DNA of 64,000 nt from Auriscalpium vulgare. Its lineage: Eukaryota; Basidiomycota; Agaricomycetes; Russulales; Auriscalpiaceae. The position numbers were made by a program, and so were the translations under genes. The stretch lies in NCBI GenBank assembly GCA_019915015.1, contig JAHBBC010000033.1, positions 248,001 through 312,000 on the forward strand, written 5' to 3'. Below are positions 1 through 11,502 of this stretch, one piece after another. Within the stretch, counting starts at the first letter, position 1, and each line of letters starts with the position of its first letter. Under the pieces are notes generated by a model. That model had not been told where the DNA came from, made no database searches, and saw nothing but the letters and a program-made list of their open reading frames with translations.

Positions 1-1350
1 TAGTGAGCATGGTAAAAAGCATAGGTATTGTAACCTTGGTACGTACACATCTGAATGCGAGACTATGATTTCGTCGAGGGCATATGGACCGTCACCTCCA
101 TTAGCAAGTTCGGGCAGAAACTTGCCCCGCTTTTCATCGAGTGCAAGACCATGACGGAAGAAGCAGACGTGTTTCATGCCTGTTGTCGTCTCCGGAAGGC
201 TTGGCCCTCTTGCAGTCCCGATCGATGAGACAGTGTCCCTACCATGAAATCATGAGCAGTCGTGCTACAAGCGCATCATATTGCACTCACCATGCGCCGA
301 CAAAATGGACCCTCACGTCCTTCCTGGACAGCGTTTCTTTGAATCGAGCACATAGGTCGTCCTGCTTCTTCGTAGTCTTTGGATTCTTTCCTTTCCTTGT
401 CCTCGAGGGCAGCTCTTGATCCGGCCGGCGTTGCTTTGAGGTCGTCGAGAGATAGAGTTGGTACGCGCTAAGATAAATGAGGCCGCTGGATAGATATGGG
501 AAAGCAGAGTGACGCACAACTGAATCTGGTTGTTATTGCCCTTGTGCAAGAGACCGACCTATATGCCGGCATAAGGGCCAGGTCAAACCAGTCACACAAG
601 GTCGTACCTTCTCTATCATGCCCGCGATCACGCGAGCTTGATATGCCCCACGAGAGAATCCTGTAAAGGAGTTGAGCTTACACACAGAGGACAACTTTGC
701 ATTGCGCACCAAATAAGAATATCTTATCACCATCTTGATAGTTCTCAGACAGCCACTGATAGGCGTTGAGCACGTTTTTCTTGAAGCTCCTTTACAACGA
801 GTTAGTCGAAGAAATGAACTTGAGACATGGATTGGCATACCATGCGAACATCATATCGCCCTTGTGTTTGATGGCCTGCTTCCAGCGAGAAAACCGGTTC
901 GCGTCGTCGGACACATAAGTGCCGATTCCGCTGTCGTAGTAGGTGAGCTGCTCGTCATCCTTGATGAGGCTTTTATACAGCTCGACGACATTAGTGTTCT
1001 GTAGAGGGGTTAGGCGGGTGAGAAGCAGAGAAGGGCAAGAGCACCTTTTCGCTGAACTGGTTGGACGTGCCGTCGATGCAGACGACAAGATTTCTGCCAT
1101 TCCCACCTTTCGGATGCGGGGAGCACCTACAAGACCCGCTTGTGCCTGCTACATGAGTCTCGCGGTCTTCCTTGGCGGCGACGAACGGAATGCCACCGTC
1201 CTGCCGACGTTCGGGCTGGTCTTCGGCTACTGGTGAAGCTCGCGGCTGAGGTGCGCCGGTACCACCTTCCGTTTCAGCCGTCAAAGGTGGCCGATTTCGC
1301 CGATCGCCACCCTTACATAGTAACTGCTTTAAGGAGGAGAAAATGGGCAT
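1..1350 (-). CDS. DUF2235 (Tle1-like alpha/beta hydrolase) protein, 5' part, runs off the window
   Basis: Multi-exon gene whose 3' end lies beyond base 1. The start at 1350 gives a Pro/Arg-rich leader followed by the DUF2235 opening [16 protein letters not shown]. Exon 1 is 1350-1045 (donor GTGC) and exon 2 is 998-841 ([11 protein letters not shown]...YYDSGIGTYV). Later exons encode AYQWLSENY, the nucleophile motif [18 protein letters not shown] (about 660-610), VGLLHKGNNNQI, VRVHFVGAW and DTVSSIG. GFSRGA carries the Ser of the GxSxG elbow known in DUF2235/Tle1 lipase-like hydrolases. The usual WF-G stretch before HSDV is missing here: the copy reads EIIVSHSDV, so activity is doubtful. Copies at 7616, 39648 and 48387 continue into a WD40 propeller; whether this one does cannot be seen. 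A decayed membrane-protein-like sequence lies just upstream on the same strand, as it does before the 48387 copy. Confidence 0.8.
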
Positions 1351-1599
1351 GGAGGTTCAGAGGCGAGAGGGCGGTGGAGACGAGGGGGAAAGGGCAATGT
1401 AAGTTGCACGACGCGAGAAGTTAAAGGGCAGAGATCCGATGAGAAATCAGGTATGCCTTACATAGTATTCATTATGTGCGCTGCAGAAGCATGATATGGA
1501 AGGCGGTATTTTAGCGCTGTCGCCGACAGAAATCATGAAAGTCTCAGCACCTCATTTCAGTCTTCGCGGCAAAATCCAGGCTACGGCTTTGCTGCCCTT

Positions 1600-2037
1600 G
1601 AAGTGCATCAGAGCCAGGATGTCCGACATTAGGAGCAGCGGACGAGGTCGAAGAGCCAGGCAGTCAGACACAAACACCGTAGTATCCCCGTACTTTGGAA
1701 GTACCAGGCTCCCATCATTATGAGGAACCGCATATCAGGTATACGGCTATGAAGCACAGCGCGCTTCGAGTCCTCGTAATCCGCGTAGCACAAGGTTCAT
1801 CATCTGCCAGACTTGGTGCGCCTTGTCTTTTCCGCTGGCAACGAGTATGGCGCTGACAATCAGATCGGAGTGATAGGAACACCAGAGGTGTTTTGAGCAT
1901 GAGCGTGAGAGGTGGGAGCGCGCCGAGCTGGCATGATCCACCCAAGGGAAAGGGTTGGCTCCCACGGTCCCGGACCCTGCCTCTGCCACAACCATCTCGA
2001 GTACGTCGCTCCTATTTCCCTTATACTCTACATTCAT
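1600..2037 (-). pseudogene. Decayed ORF X1, repeat block A
   Basis: Reading frame of 96 codons ending near 1747, with the recognisable stretch HSDLIVSAILV followed by HQVWQMMNLVL. A diverged copy lies at 47636-48016 on the plus strand, where the same stretch is frameshifted (HQVWQMMDLVL is in another frame from YHSDLI). In both places it is directly upstream of, and on the same strand as, a DUF2235 gene. The DLIVSAILV segment resembles the last part of fungal multi-pass membrane proteins of the DUF6534 kind, but only weakly. Two-copy conservation supports a real former coding sequence; the family assignment is a guess. Confidence 0.35.
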
Positions 2038-3060
2038 GACCTGTCAGACGCAACTGACAGGGGGTCCGTAAGTATACATTGTACTGTATGGACTTACACC
2101 GGTATTGGGCACCATCAGCGCTCTGGTACGTATTTGCTGCTTCTCGACACCGCTGTCTAGATCTGACCACCTTCCCGTCACACATACTTGCCCACGCCCT
2201 CTTCCTCGCGCATGGAACACCTTCCGGGGCACGCCGTGCAGATCCGCCGCCCTCCTGAGTACACCACTCACGCCAGTGTTTCTAAATAACGGCGCCGTAC
2301 GGGGTAATCGGCTTCCAGCCATCTTTTGCGTCTAGGAAGGGGAGTACCTTTCAAGACCAGGCAGCGGATCGTCGTAATAGATGGGATGCATTGATGAGCT
2401 GAGGGTATCAGTGAGGTGAGTGAGCACGGCTTGTTACTATCCCACATAACTCTTGGCCCAGCGCCCCTCATTTCCATATGACACGCGAGCAAGGCGCAGG
2501 CCCGCGCCGTCACAGTCTAAAGGTCCCCGTCCGGCGGAGGTCCGCTTGTCAGCGCGGGCGGGACAGCCAGCGCGCGGGCATTGTTCCCCGAACAGTCAGC
2601 GCAACCTGCGCCATCGGAGCGACGCACACGAATCGCAGCGGGCGCTATCTGCCGTTCGTGCCGAACGGCACCCGAGCTTGTGGGAAGTCACACCAATGCG
2701 TCCACTCAGCCGTGCAGAGGCGCTCGACGCCGGCGCCGCGTACGACACGGGCGTCGACGTACGTTATTCCTTGTTTTCTTGCCTTGTCTCCCGTTGACAC
2801 CTCGATTTAGCCAGCATGAACATCTCACTAGTGCGCCAGCCATAGCATGGATATGGCGTCACCATCTGCACCGCACGCTATAATGCGCGAATCCGCGGAC
2901 AGGCTATGTACACACCGATGCAGACTCATTTCCGTCAAGTGAGCGGCCCATGGCAGCGCTCGGCGCTGGCCCCAGCGGCGATGTACCCAGCCAACCTGCG
3001 CAGGCTGCGGGACAGACTACATACCCCGAACAATGACCTGGCCTAGCTAACACCAATGGC
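1912..3060 (+). repeat. Repeat block A (decayed gene family X2), copy 1 of 3
   Basis: Diverged but collinear with 47780-46300 (minus strand, block B) and 61632-62960 (plus strand, block C). Shared landmarks are the run GGCTCCCACGGTCCCGGACC (1956-1975; block B has it as GGCTCCCACGGTCCCGG), the CACCATCAGCGCTCTGGTAC stretch (2109-2128), GAGCAAGGCGCAGGCCCGCG (2487-2506), and GACACGGGCGTCGACGTACG (2747-2766), which looks like an exon end and donor. A later segment reads NARIRGQAMYTP. Frames do not stay open across the block, so this copy is not an intact gene. It could be a dead protein-coding gene or a transposable-element relic. Confidence 0.5.
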
Positions 3061-3237
3061 GAAGGTGAAGAACGGCTCGACTCCACGGTGCGTCAGATTG
3101 TCCCCAGATTATGGTAAGCCTGCGTCGTCAGATGAGACCATGTTGAAGGATGCTGAGAGGATACTGCAGGAAACAAATGCAGACTTGGAGCTAATCCAGC
3201 GCGAACCTTAGATACACCCGGGGCCGCTGTGGCTCAC

Positions 3238-3735
3238 CTAGCCTCCGTTGCCGACCACACGTGGAAGGCAGTCGTTACATGTGGCTACCCGCGCATGAGC
3301 GGCGGATGCGGACGCCTCGTCCTCGTCGACTTTGGGTGGGGTCAACGGCTCGCAAGTTCGTACACAAGTTTCCGGGTGGGCATGGTTTGGACGATCCCTG
3401 AAACCATACGAAGTGAGGTGCGCTGCTAAATCATTAGGCAGCTGCTTTAATTTGTTTTGTCCTGAACAACGTGTGCTTTGCGTTTCAGGACGCCTGAGCG
3501 ACAACAGTCGTGCTTTGGCGCCTGTCATGGCCTTGCTTAGCGCTGCTTTCAATATTGTGGTATCCTGATCATCTCCATCTCCATCTCCATCTCCATCTCC
3601 AAACAAATCACATAGTGCCACGATCAGGACTTCATACATACGCCCGTTACCTGCCCCGTGCTCGCCCATATAGTATTCGCTGAAACTGCCAACTGGTCGA
3701 CACCGAACACAATATTTTTGCATTTGTCCATTCAT
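3238..3735 (-). CDS. Hypothetical 165-residue ORF, doubtful
   Basis: Open frame starting MNGQMQKYCVRC with an acidic GDGDGDGDGDD run produced by an ATCTCC microsatellite (3571-3600). No domain was recognised and no second copy is seen in the window. It has no TATA box or intron that would strengthen it. It may be a short real gene or a chance frame beside the glycosyltransferase. Confidence 0.2.
   Translation of the reverse strand: MNGQMQKYCVRCRPVGSFSEYYMGEHGAGNGRMYEVLIVALCDLFGDGDGDGDGDDQDTTILKAALSKAMTGAKARLLSLRRPETQSTRCSGQNKLKQLPNDLAAHLTSYGFRDRPNHAHPETCVRTCEPLTPPKVDEDEASASAAHARVATCNDCLPRVVGNGG
3571..3600. repeat. Hexanucleotide microsatellite (ATCTCC)5
   Basis: Five perfect tandem ATCTCC units. 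They encode the alternating Gly-Asp run in the doubtful minus-strand ORF. Confidence 0.9.
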
Positions 3736-3923
3736 TCACCGAACCTATTGTAAATTGTTCTCTCCAGGTCCGCATATGCAAAAGCTAACGTGATAAATAT
3801 GAGTAAAAGTGCTTGGGTATGAATATGCGTCAATATTACATCAAACCACATCGTAAATGTGAATGACATCAGCAACGGTCATTTTGTTCCGAACGCCGAC
3901 CAGTGCCGTGTAACTCCAAGCGT

Positions 3924-5032
3924 CTATGCCAGAGCCCTGCAGCTAGCGAGCGCGTCCTTATTCTCGTGCTGCATCTCCTCATGCCCCTTCTCCCACCACC
4001 CGATCTCCGTCTCAAACAGCTTGCCCTTCGCCCGCTTCGCCTTGCGGATCGCCTTCTGCAGCCGCTCGCCCTCGACGATGCCCTCGCCGACCTTCGGGAA
4101 CGGCTTCGGCACGGTGTAGTGCACAATGCGCAGCGCGTCGCGCATCGCGGCCCACATGACCGGGCTGCGCTCCTTGATGACAAGGTTGCCGTTGTACTCG
4201 TACGGCAGGCGCACCGTCTCCGCGCCGAAGTAGAGATTGAGGAAGGCTTGCTCCGCTTCGAGAAGCGGGAAGCGCGCGCGGCCGAGCTGCCGCATCATGT
4301 TGCGGAACTCGTCGGACGACGTGCGCGCGGCGAGCACGCCGGCGTTGATGCCGAGCTTGAACTGCACGTCCCATACGTCGGGCACCGCGGCGAACGTGAA
4401 CGGCAGCTGGAAGAGCTCGTCGAAGTTGCGCAGGACGAGCGTGTCGGCATCGAGGTAGACAACGCGGTCGATGCCGAGCGTGTCGAGCGTCCACATGTTG
4501 AGCTTCGTGTACTGATCGACGAAGCGCCAGTGAACGCCTTTGCCGGCGTGGGGCGGCGGAATGTAGGCGACTGGGTGCGGCTCCCAGCCGACGGCTCGCA
4601 CGATGCATAATGAGCGCTCCGAGAGTCGGCCTGGAATATATAGCAATATGCGGCGTGCCGAGACGGACGCGGCGGTAAGAGAGTGGCCGAGCGTTGCTAC
4701 GGGGGTCGTATAGAGGTCGTTGTAGAGGGTGGTGACGACAGCGCGCGATGAGTTGTCCGACGGATGTAGTATTGGCGCAGACAACTTCAAAGAAGGTTTC
4801 CTGACAGGCCAATCAGGTCGAGAGGTCGACAGTCGGAGAAGTGAGGGACGTACAAGATCTGATAGTCGTCGAGCGGTGTGGGCACGATCGGATGGAACCA
4901 GAACCACAGCAGGTACAAGTTCAAAACACTCATCGTGCCCAGCGCCATACGGATCCACATTTCCTTGGTGCGCCATTTCGGCGCGGTCGTCGACCAGTCC
5001 GGGGAAAGTGGGAGATAGTGATGACGGGCCAT
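3924..5032 (-). CDS. GT8 (glycogenin/galactinol-synthase-like) glycosyltransferase, membrane anchored
   Basis: Two exons: 5032-4854 and 4800-3924. The intron 4853-4801 has donor GTACGT, a CTGAT branch site and acceptor TGTCAG. The join is in phase and gives 351 residues; an alternative upstream Met at 5080 would give 367. The N-terminus has one hydrophobic segment (about residues 26-46, MALGTMSVLNLYLLWFWF), suggesting a type II anchor in the Golgi or ER. The catalytic domain shows AVVTTLYNDLY, HWRFVDQYTKLNMWTL and the manganese-binding DxD motif in VVYLDADTLVLRNFDEL. It continues to FKLGINAGVLAA and EQAFLNLYF, all typical of GT8. The family transfers glucose, galactose or GlcNAc from UDP-sugars; the donor and acceptor here cannot be told from sequence. 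It stands alone, with no visible cluster partners. Confidence 0.88.
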
Positions 5033-7615
5033 GGATAGAGGGAGCGAGGAGAGGTGGTGGTTAGAGGGAAAACCCAGCAAGGCAGCGCTAGTGCACTGCC
5101 TACGGACACGCGCCTGCTGCGCACAACGTTGCCCAATGATGACCGAGGAGGCAAAGCGCTATGACGGATAGCCGAGCTATCGGAAACGGTGTCAGAAATT
5201 GCAACAAACGACTAGGCGGTACGAACTTTTTGAGACTGCGACAGCGTTCACCGAGGGCGTCCGCGATGGCGAGAGGAGAGGAAAGGGCGCGAAGGGAAGA
5301 GAACTTGCTCGCCGAGGTATCTTTATATACCAACACGTTGAGTTGAGGAAGCCAAGTGACGTCATACTCGTTCGGCAACTTTGGCACACGACCTGCCTCT
5401 GAACCCGCTACCGCTCGGTCTCCCTCTCCTGACCTTCCGGTGCGTCCCTCGAGTCGCACGGGCAGGACCCTGCAAGAGGCAGCAGCGACCCGCGCCAGTG
5501 AGCGAGGTCCCGTCTCCTGTGCCCAAGGCATGCACCCAGAACTTATGCAGTACCTCTCATCTCGCCACCACCCGCGTGTACGTCTTCCACGACTTCTCAT
5601 CCGGCGCGTACCCGAAGTCGTTGGGTCGGCACGCCGGCGACGATGACGTGCAGAAGACGAACTTGGCTCCTCCTTCTCTACCAACGATCATGAGCAAGCG
5701 AGCGCATAATGATCTGGCTGATCGGACGCACGACATATTCTCCCGGATTCCCTTGACGAGGTTACTGCACTTGTAGCATCGCGAATATCTCCCTAGTTAC
5801 GGGCTGCAACCTCTGGTGTTACGGGAGCGCGCGAAGGGGTAGGCTGGATACCAGAGGAGTGACTCGAGGCGCGCGGGAGGAGATCAGTGATCGTGAGGTA
5901 GAGAGGCGTTCGTGATGCGCTGTTGGCTCACTGATGCTCATTGTGGGCGGAGAGAACGTGTATTGCTTTGTAGTCATAGGAGAGAATCAGAGGCGCAGTG
6001 GAAAGATGAAACAGCAGAGTGCACATAATGGCATCAACGCCGACGCCGCGCCCTGCTGGAAAAGTTCGCGCCATCAGAGCGGAAAGTCTAACTTCATGAC
6101 GAAAGACCGCATTGTTGGATGGGTATGAACGAGGTGGGAATGGGCAAAGCGTGCAAAACATCGAGCGGGGCTGGAAATCGATGGTGTGTCGATTGAGGCG
6201 CGCGCTGGGGAGAGGTTAAAACGGAAGTCGGACACCCAAGATCTACAATGCGTACTGGCTTGTGTCCGCGGTGCGCGCCCCAGTGAGCCAGCCAATCCAC
6301 CGCCGACCAGGCCCGACCTCTCCTTCTCTCCTCTTAGGCACCATGGCCGCTGCACATGTCAAATCCGCCAGTGCGCTCTACGTCGCTCCTCGCCCCACTG
6401 ATTCGGGGCCCTTCCGGGGAGGGTGATGCTGAGCCAAGGCCCAGTTCATAAAGTCTGCTGGGGAGAGCGACGTGCTCCAGACGATGACGCCAACTCCTTG
6501 GGAGGCTGATAGGCCGTGGTCGCCCTGTCGATTCAGAGGCTACTCTGTGATCGAGTCGTCAGTGTGAAAGCCGGTCGATAAGATGGGATATGAACAGACC
6601 ATGCCTGACGAGTTGCGATGGGATGAGACGGAAAGGTCGCGATCTGGAGCGACGCTGCCGCGCGGGCGGGTGCAATAGGCAGCTTTCCCACGGCCGAAAA
6701 TACGCTGGTGGATTGCGCTGTGCGCGAGCTTTTCACCTGCAAGTACTGCGACCTGACTGCGACCAGCTGGCCATCCTTGGCCTAGAGCTCGACCCCGGCG
6801 CGTATATGCCAATCAGAACATACACTTCCTAGGGCGAGTCTGATGCATCATCGTCGCTCGCTCGTGGCGCGTGGCAGGGCCCACGGCTGCATCCTTATCG
6901 ACAGTACTGTCTCCCTGCAGCTGACATATTGCGAGCAGGAGCGAATGATGTGGTATGCGACGTGCGGTTCTGCGGACTTTAAGTCGACAAAGTATGTTTT
7001 TGCCCTGTTATCTTCCACAGCTCGAAAAGCTCGTCTCGGCCGTCCAATGCATCCGCCCCACCACACCCCCTTGGCTTGCATGTCATCTCCGCTCACAGTG
7101 ACATAGACTTCAAACGAGAGGCGATGGGCGCGAGTGGTGGGCTATTGCTGTTCGCAATGGCGATGTCGACGAACGCGTGGTCGACGGTGAGGATGCAGCC
7201 CCAGAGTCGCAATCATAGCACTTTGTGGAAATCACTACGAGTCGGCTTCTGGCGGCCTACTTCTACTCTCATACGCCCATGAGAACACTCCACTTTGCCG
7301 TATCTTCAATTCGATCGGAAAACACGCGCAAGACTGGAAGGTATACGATCGCCTGGTGCACCCTTGCGCTGTGCGGCACTACGTCGCCTCGCTTTCTGGC
7401 CCAATCCTGGCCATCTATTTCACGGCCATGCAGCATACACGCGGCTGCGGATCGACTTTCTCCTCTTGACGTGCTGACACCTGCGCACCTTGCATAGAAC
7501 ACGCCCCAAAGGTACCGTGCAAAGCATTTAATGTATGTCAAGCTGTCTGGCTGCTGCATTGTCCCCCGCATGATTTTCTCCCCTCGCCTCTGCTGTTGCG
7601 TGCACTGTTGAAGCT
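5033..7615. other. Intergenic region without a supported gene
   Basis: No gene could be supported here. Two stretches look faintly protein-like. On the minus strand near 5697-5569 a 43-codon frame contains FGYAPDEKSWKTYTRVVAR. On the plus strand a frame open from 7191 to 7469, with no ATG until near its end, contains LCRIFNSIGKHAQDWKVYDR and SGPILAIYFTAM. The second could be an exon or a gene relic. Neither has a copy elsewhere in the window or a recognised domain. Confidence 0.3.
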
Positions 7616-10600
7616 ATGGCTGTTGTTCCTACATCAGTGCGTCGTCGTGTCAACAAGGTGCAAGCGTGGTTCGCCAAGGCGGGCTTCAAACCCTCCAACC
7701 GCTCCTCGTCCATCCCGCCCCCGACTGGTGACGTCCAGTCGAGCGCCGAGCCCAAGGATGTGCCACAAGCCCGCTCATCCTCTCCGCATCCCTCGACGTC
7801 TCCTGCCGAACCCACCGTGGACGCCCTGCCGACTCCTACCTCTCAAATAAAAGATGAACTGCGACCAGCTGCACACGGTGGTGCTGCCCCGTCCAATCCC
7901 GGGCCGGGTACGCAAACAAATGGGGCGTCCTGCAAGTGTCCCTCCCCGCCGCCGGGCAAGCGCCGCAGAAACCTTGTCGTCTGCATCGATGGCACAAGCA
8001 ATCAATTCAGCATGAAGGTCCGTTTCTCTCTTTATCAGTCCGCGAGTTGTCTCACACCGTGTTCACTAGAACACCAACGTTGTCGAACTCTACAGCCGTC
8101 TCGACAAGGATGACGAGCAGCTCACGTACTACAACAGTGGGATCGGGACTTTCGTGAAGGAGTCGCGTACCTCTCCCGCCTTTTGGAAACAATCGATCGA
8201 CCACTCGATTGATACCGCAATTGCATGGTGAGCGCCTCGTTCGATGCGGTCTTTATTTCTCTCATCAGGCTTGCGCCCAGGAACTTCAAGCGGATCGTCC
8301 TTAGCGCCTACCAATGGCTGTGCGAGAATTACGAGCCTGGGGATCGAATTTTTCTCTTCGGTGAGCGGGCTCGCGCGGTTCGTTTGATTTTGGTAGACGA
8401 ATAAATGTCGCTACAGGCTTTTCTCGCGGCGCCTACCAAGTCCGCGTGATCGCCGGCATGATCGAGAAGGTGAGACGTTCAGCCATCGTGCACTGGCCCC
8501 AGTTCTCAGCCTGACCCATAATATAGGTTGGCCTCCTTCATAAGGGAAACAATGACCAGATCCCCTTGTACGTTTTTTCCACGCGTATCGTTCGCACCGC
8601 CTGATACACATCCAGCGCATATGAGCTTTACGTTTCGACTACCGAGCGTCGACAGCGAACCACGAGTTCGGCACCACCTCCAGAGCAAGACGACGATATC
8701 AAGAGCCCAAAAGACCCTGGATACACTGAGCAGCTCTGCAGCAGCTTCAAACGGACGCTGTCGCGGAAGAACGTGAGAGTACACTTTGTTGGCGTATGGT
8801 GGGTCCCACCTCATACTCATGTCTTCCGCTCTGACTCTGACTCTGATGGATGCAGGGATACCGTCTCATCAGTTGGGTTTGCGAGAGGTCCTAGCCTTCC
8901 AGAGACGACAACGGGCATGAAGCACGTCTGCGTCTGCCGCCATGCCCTGGCGCTGGACGAGAGGCGCGTGAAATTCCAGCCTGAGCTTGTAAACGGAGGC
9001 AATGGCCCGTCCCCGGAGGACTCCGACAAGGGAAACGTCAGAGAGGTCTGGTTCGCAGGCTCACATTCTGACGTGTGAGCGCCGAAGCTATCCGCTGCTT
9101 CCGGCCACGCTAATCTCTTGAATAGCGGTGGTGGAAATATACCAAACCTGAAGCTCAGACGTTTCGGAGCTTCGCTGCGCTGGATGTCGTACGAAGGCCT
9201 CACATATGGGCTCCGCATGGAGCCATGGGAGGGCAACCAATGGCAGCCATTCGAACCCAACCCCTCTCTCACCGGGTTCTGGAGGGTTCTAGAGTTTTAT
9301 CCTTTTCGCCAACTATCCTACGAAGACGGAGAGACTACGACACGTCGGTTCGTTCTCTTACTTGCCTCCAGATCTCGGAGTACTAATAACCAAACAGGTG
9401 GCATCTCGGCCGTGGTCGTCAGGTGAAGGCAGGTCAGTTTATCCATGAATCGGTGTTCGAGATGATCGCGCAAGGGAATTATAAGCCCTTCGCTCGCCTA
9501 CCAGACGATCTTCAATGCGTAGGATGGGACAGAAAGGCCCTGGAAGACTCGAAGATGCTCGAGGGAGACGCATATGCTTCGGCGGCCATCACCCTTTCCC
9601 AGATCAAGACCGCCACTGAGAATGACCAGCAACTTTCTCCGGAGCACCAAAATGTCCTCATCACCTTAGCATCGTCAGGTATCTGTTTCTTCTCAAAACA
9701 CGCAGCGGCAGCGATCTTGACCCGCGCTTCATTCTTAGTCATTGGCCGCGATACGCTCGCTACGGCATCTGAATCTGGGGACATCTTATTCCGGGCTCTT
9801 ATTCTTGAGAATTCGAAGGAAAGTGCGGATCCCGAACGACGCAAGGTCAACATCACAGCCTTGGCGGCAGCGTTGACAGCTGTCTCTTCGCGACCGACTT
9901 CAGCCAACGGATACACAAGGCAACAATTGCTAAATCTTCTCTCTGTCCTCGCACATACTCCCGCAAACGGCAAAGTCCGTAATGCTTTCAAAGACATCTT
10001 CGGCATCCGGGGTCAGTTCAGTGATATATTCCGCCTGCTCGCAGTGTTGCTGACCGTATTGGCATTCAGAACTCATGTCATGTCGCCGCCCGTGGCGCGC
10101 CATCAGCATCAACTCGGTGGCATTCTCCCCGGATGGCCAAAGTTTTGTCACTGGCGCAGATGAATCAATAATCCGAGTCTGGGATGTCCAGACGGGGGAG
10201 GCGAGAGGTACACCGTTTGCTGGGCACACGGGTGATGTTGTGTCTGTTGCCTTCTCCCCCAATGGGCAGCGCGTAGTATCGGGCTCGCGCGACAACACAG
10301 TCCGCATCTGGGACGTCCAGACAGGGGAGATGGTAGCTGGGCCGTTCAGAGGGCACACAGGTTCAATTCAGTGTGTGGCATTCTCTCCAGATGGCGCGCG
10401 CGTCGCCTCGTGCTACTTCGACGAGACGGTCAGGTTCTGGGATGCCCAGACAGGGGAAATGGTTGCAGGGCCGTTCACGGTGTACACAGGTTGGGTCTTC
10501 GCATTCACCCCCGATGGTAGGCGCATCGTCTCGGGCTCGGTCTTGGGCCACGCCACGATCTGCATTCGTGACTCTTGGACGGGAGAGACGGTGGCGGGAC

Positions 10601-11031
10601 CGTTCGGGGGGCACAGGTATTATGTGCATTGTGTCGCAATCTCCCGCGACGGCAAGCGCATCGCCTCAGGGTCCGCCGACAACACAGTCCGAATCTGGGA
10701 TGTCCACACGGGGAAGACGGTGGCAGGGCCGTTCACGGGGCACACCAGAACGATTTGCTCTGTTGCATTCTCGCCCGATGGCGAACGCGTCGTATCGTGC
10801 TCGGAAGACAACACAATCCGTATCTGGAACTCGTGGACGGGGGAAACGGTGGTGGGACCGTTGACTGGGCACACAAATTGGGTTTACTCGGTCGCATTCT
10901 CGCCGGATGGTAAGCTCGTTGCGTCCGGTTCGCTGGATGGAACAGTTCGGCTCTGGGATGCAGAGCTGGATGAAGAGCCCGACCATGGAGGTCTGTCTGC
11001 GCGTGTTTCCTGCTGCCCGAATGAGTACTGA
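7616..11031 (+). CDS. DUF2235-helical linker-WD40 protein, copy 1
   Basis: About ten short introns; roughly 950 residues by my splice model. Exon 1 (7616-8017) gives a Pro/Ser-rich leader and the domain start [18 protein letters not shown]. Following exons give [28 protein letters not shown], the nucleophile elbow [48 protein letters not shown] and [12 protein letters not shown]. This is a complete DUF2235 (Tle1-like) hydrolase set with Ser, Asp and His motifs. A helical region follows (IHESVFEMIAQGNY, one 29-residue LSPEHQN unit, then [11 protein letters not shown]). Seven WD40 blades occupy about 10100-10960 (VAFSPDGxRVVSGS...IRIWD). No P-loop or NACHT domain is visible between hydrolase and propeller. 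By analogy with fungal effector-WD40 proteins, the propeller may sense a ligand and control the lipase-like domain; that is inference. The last few codons depend on whether a final intron at about 10989 is used. Confidence 0.85.
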
Positions 11032-11502
11032 CTTCTCTTTTTATTGACTGCAGGTGGACGAAGAGGGACGTCATGGGCGTCGAAAGCACCCAGTGTAGAC
11101 ACGGTCAATCCTTGATCTATTCTCCTGAAGGCGAATACCGGAGTATTATAGGATGCGTACATACTTGGTCGTAGTCCCGGTCCGCGTTGCTGGGGACGAG
11201 CTTCGCAACTAGGATAGGTTTGTGCCACGGACGCCGCATCGTCCATTCCGACGAGATTGTACAAGAGTTGTGTGCTAAAGAAAAATGAATATCGTATCAT
11301 GAAATCCAGACCTCTGCTGCGCCATGTGAGGAGAGGAAGAGCAGGGGGAGGTGAAAACTGACCTACAACTAGCTCTCATACAGGTTGCGAGCTGTTGCTG
11401 AGCAGCCAAGGGTTGGAATGGGACACTCTGGAAGCACGCGAATATAGAGAAAAGCGAGAGGAACACAGAAGCTGATATTTGCAAGAGCGTGACAGCGCCG
11501 AC

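Noticed and set aside
3903..4610. 235-codon plus-strand frame over the GT8 gene
   Set aside because: Antisense to the catalytic domain, with no recognisable protein; the minus strand carries the DxD motif and correct splicing.
5100..5684. 194-codon minus-strand frame upstream of the GT8 gene
   Set aside because: Arg/Ser-rich low-complexity translation, no domain, no copy and no splice or promoter support.
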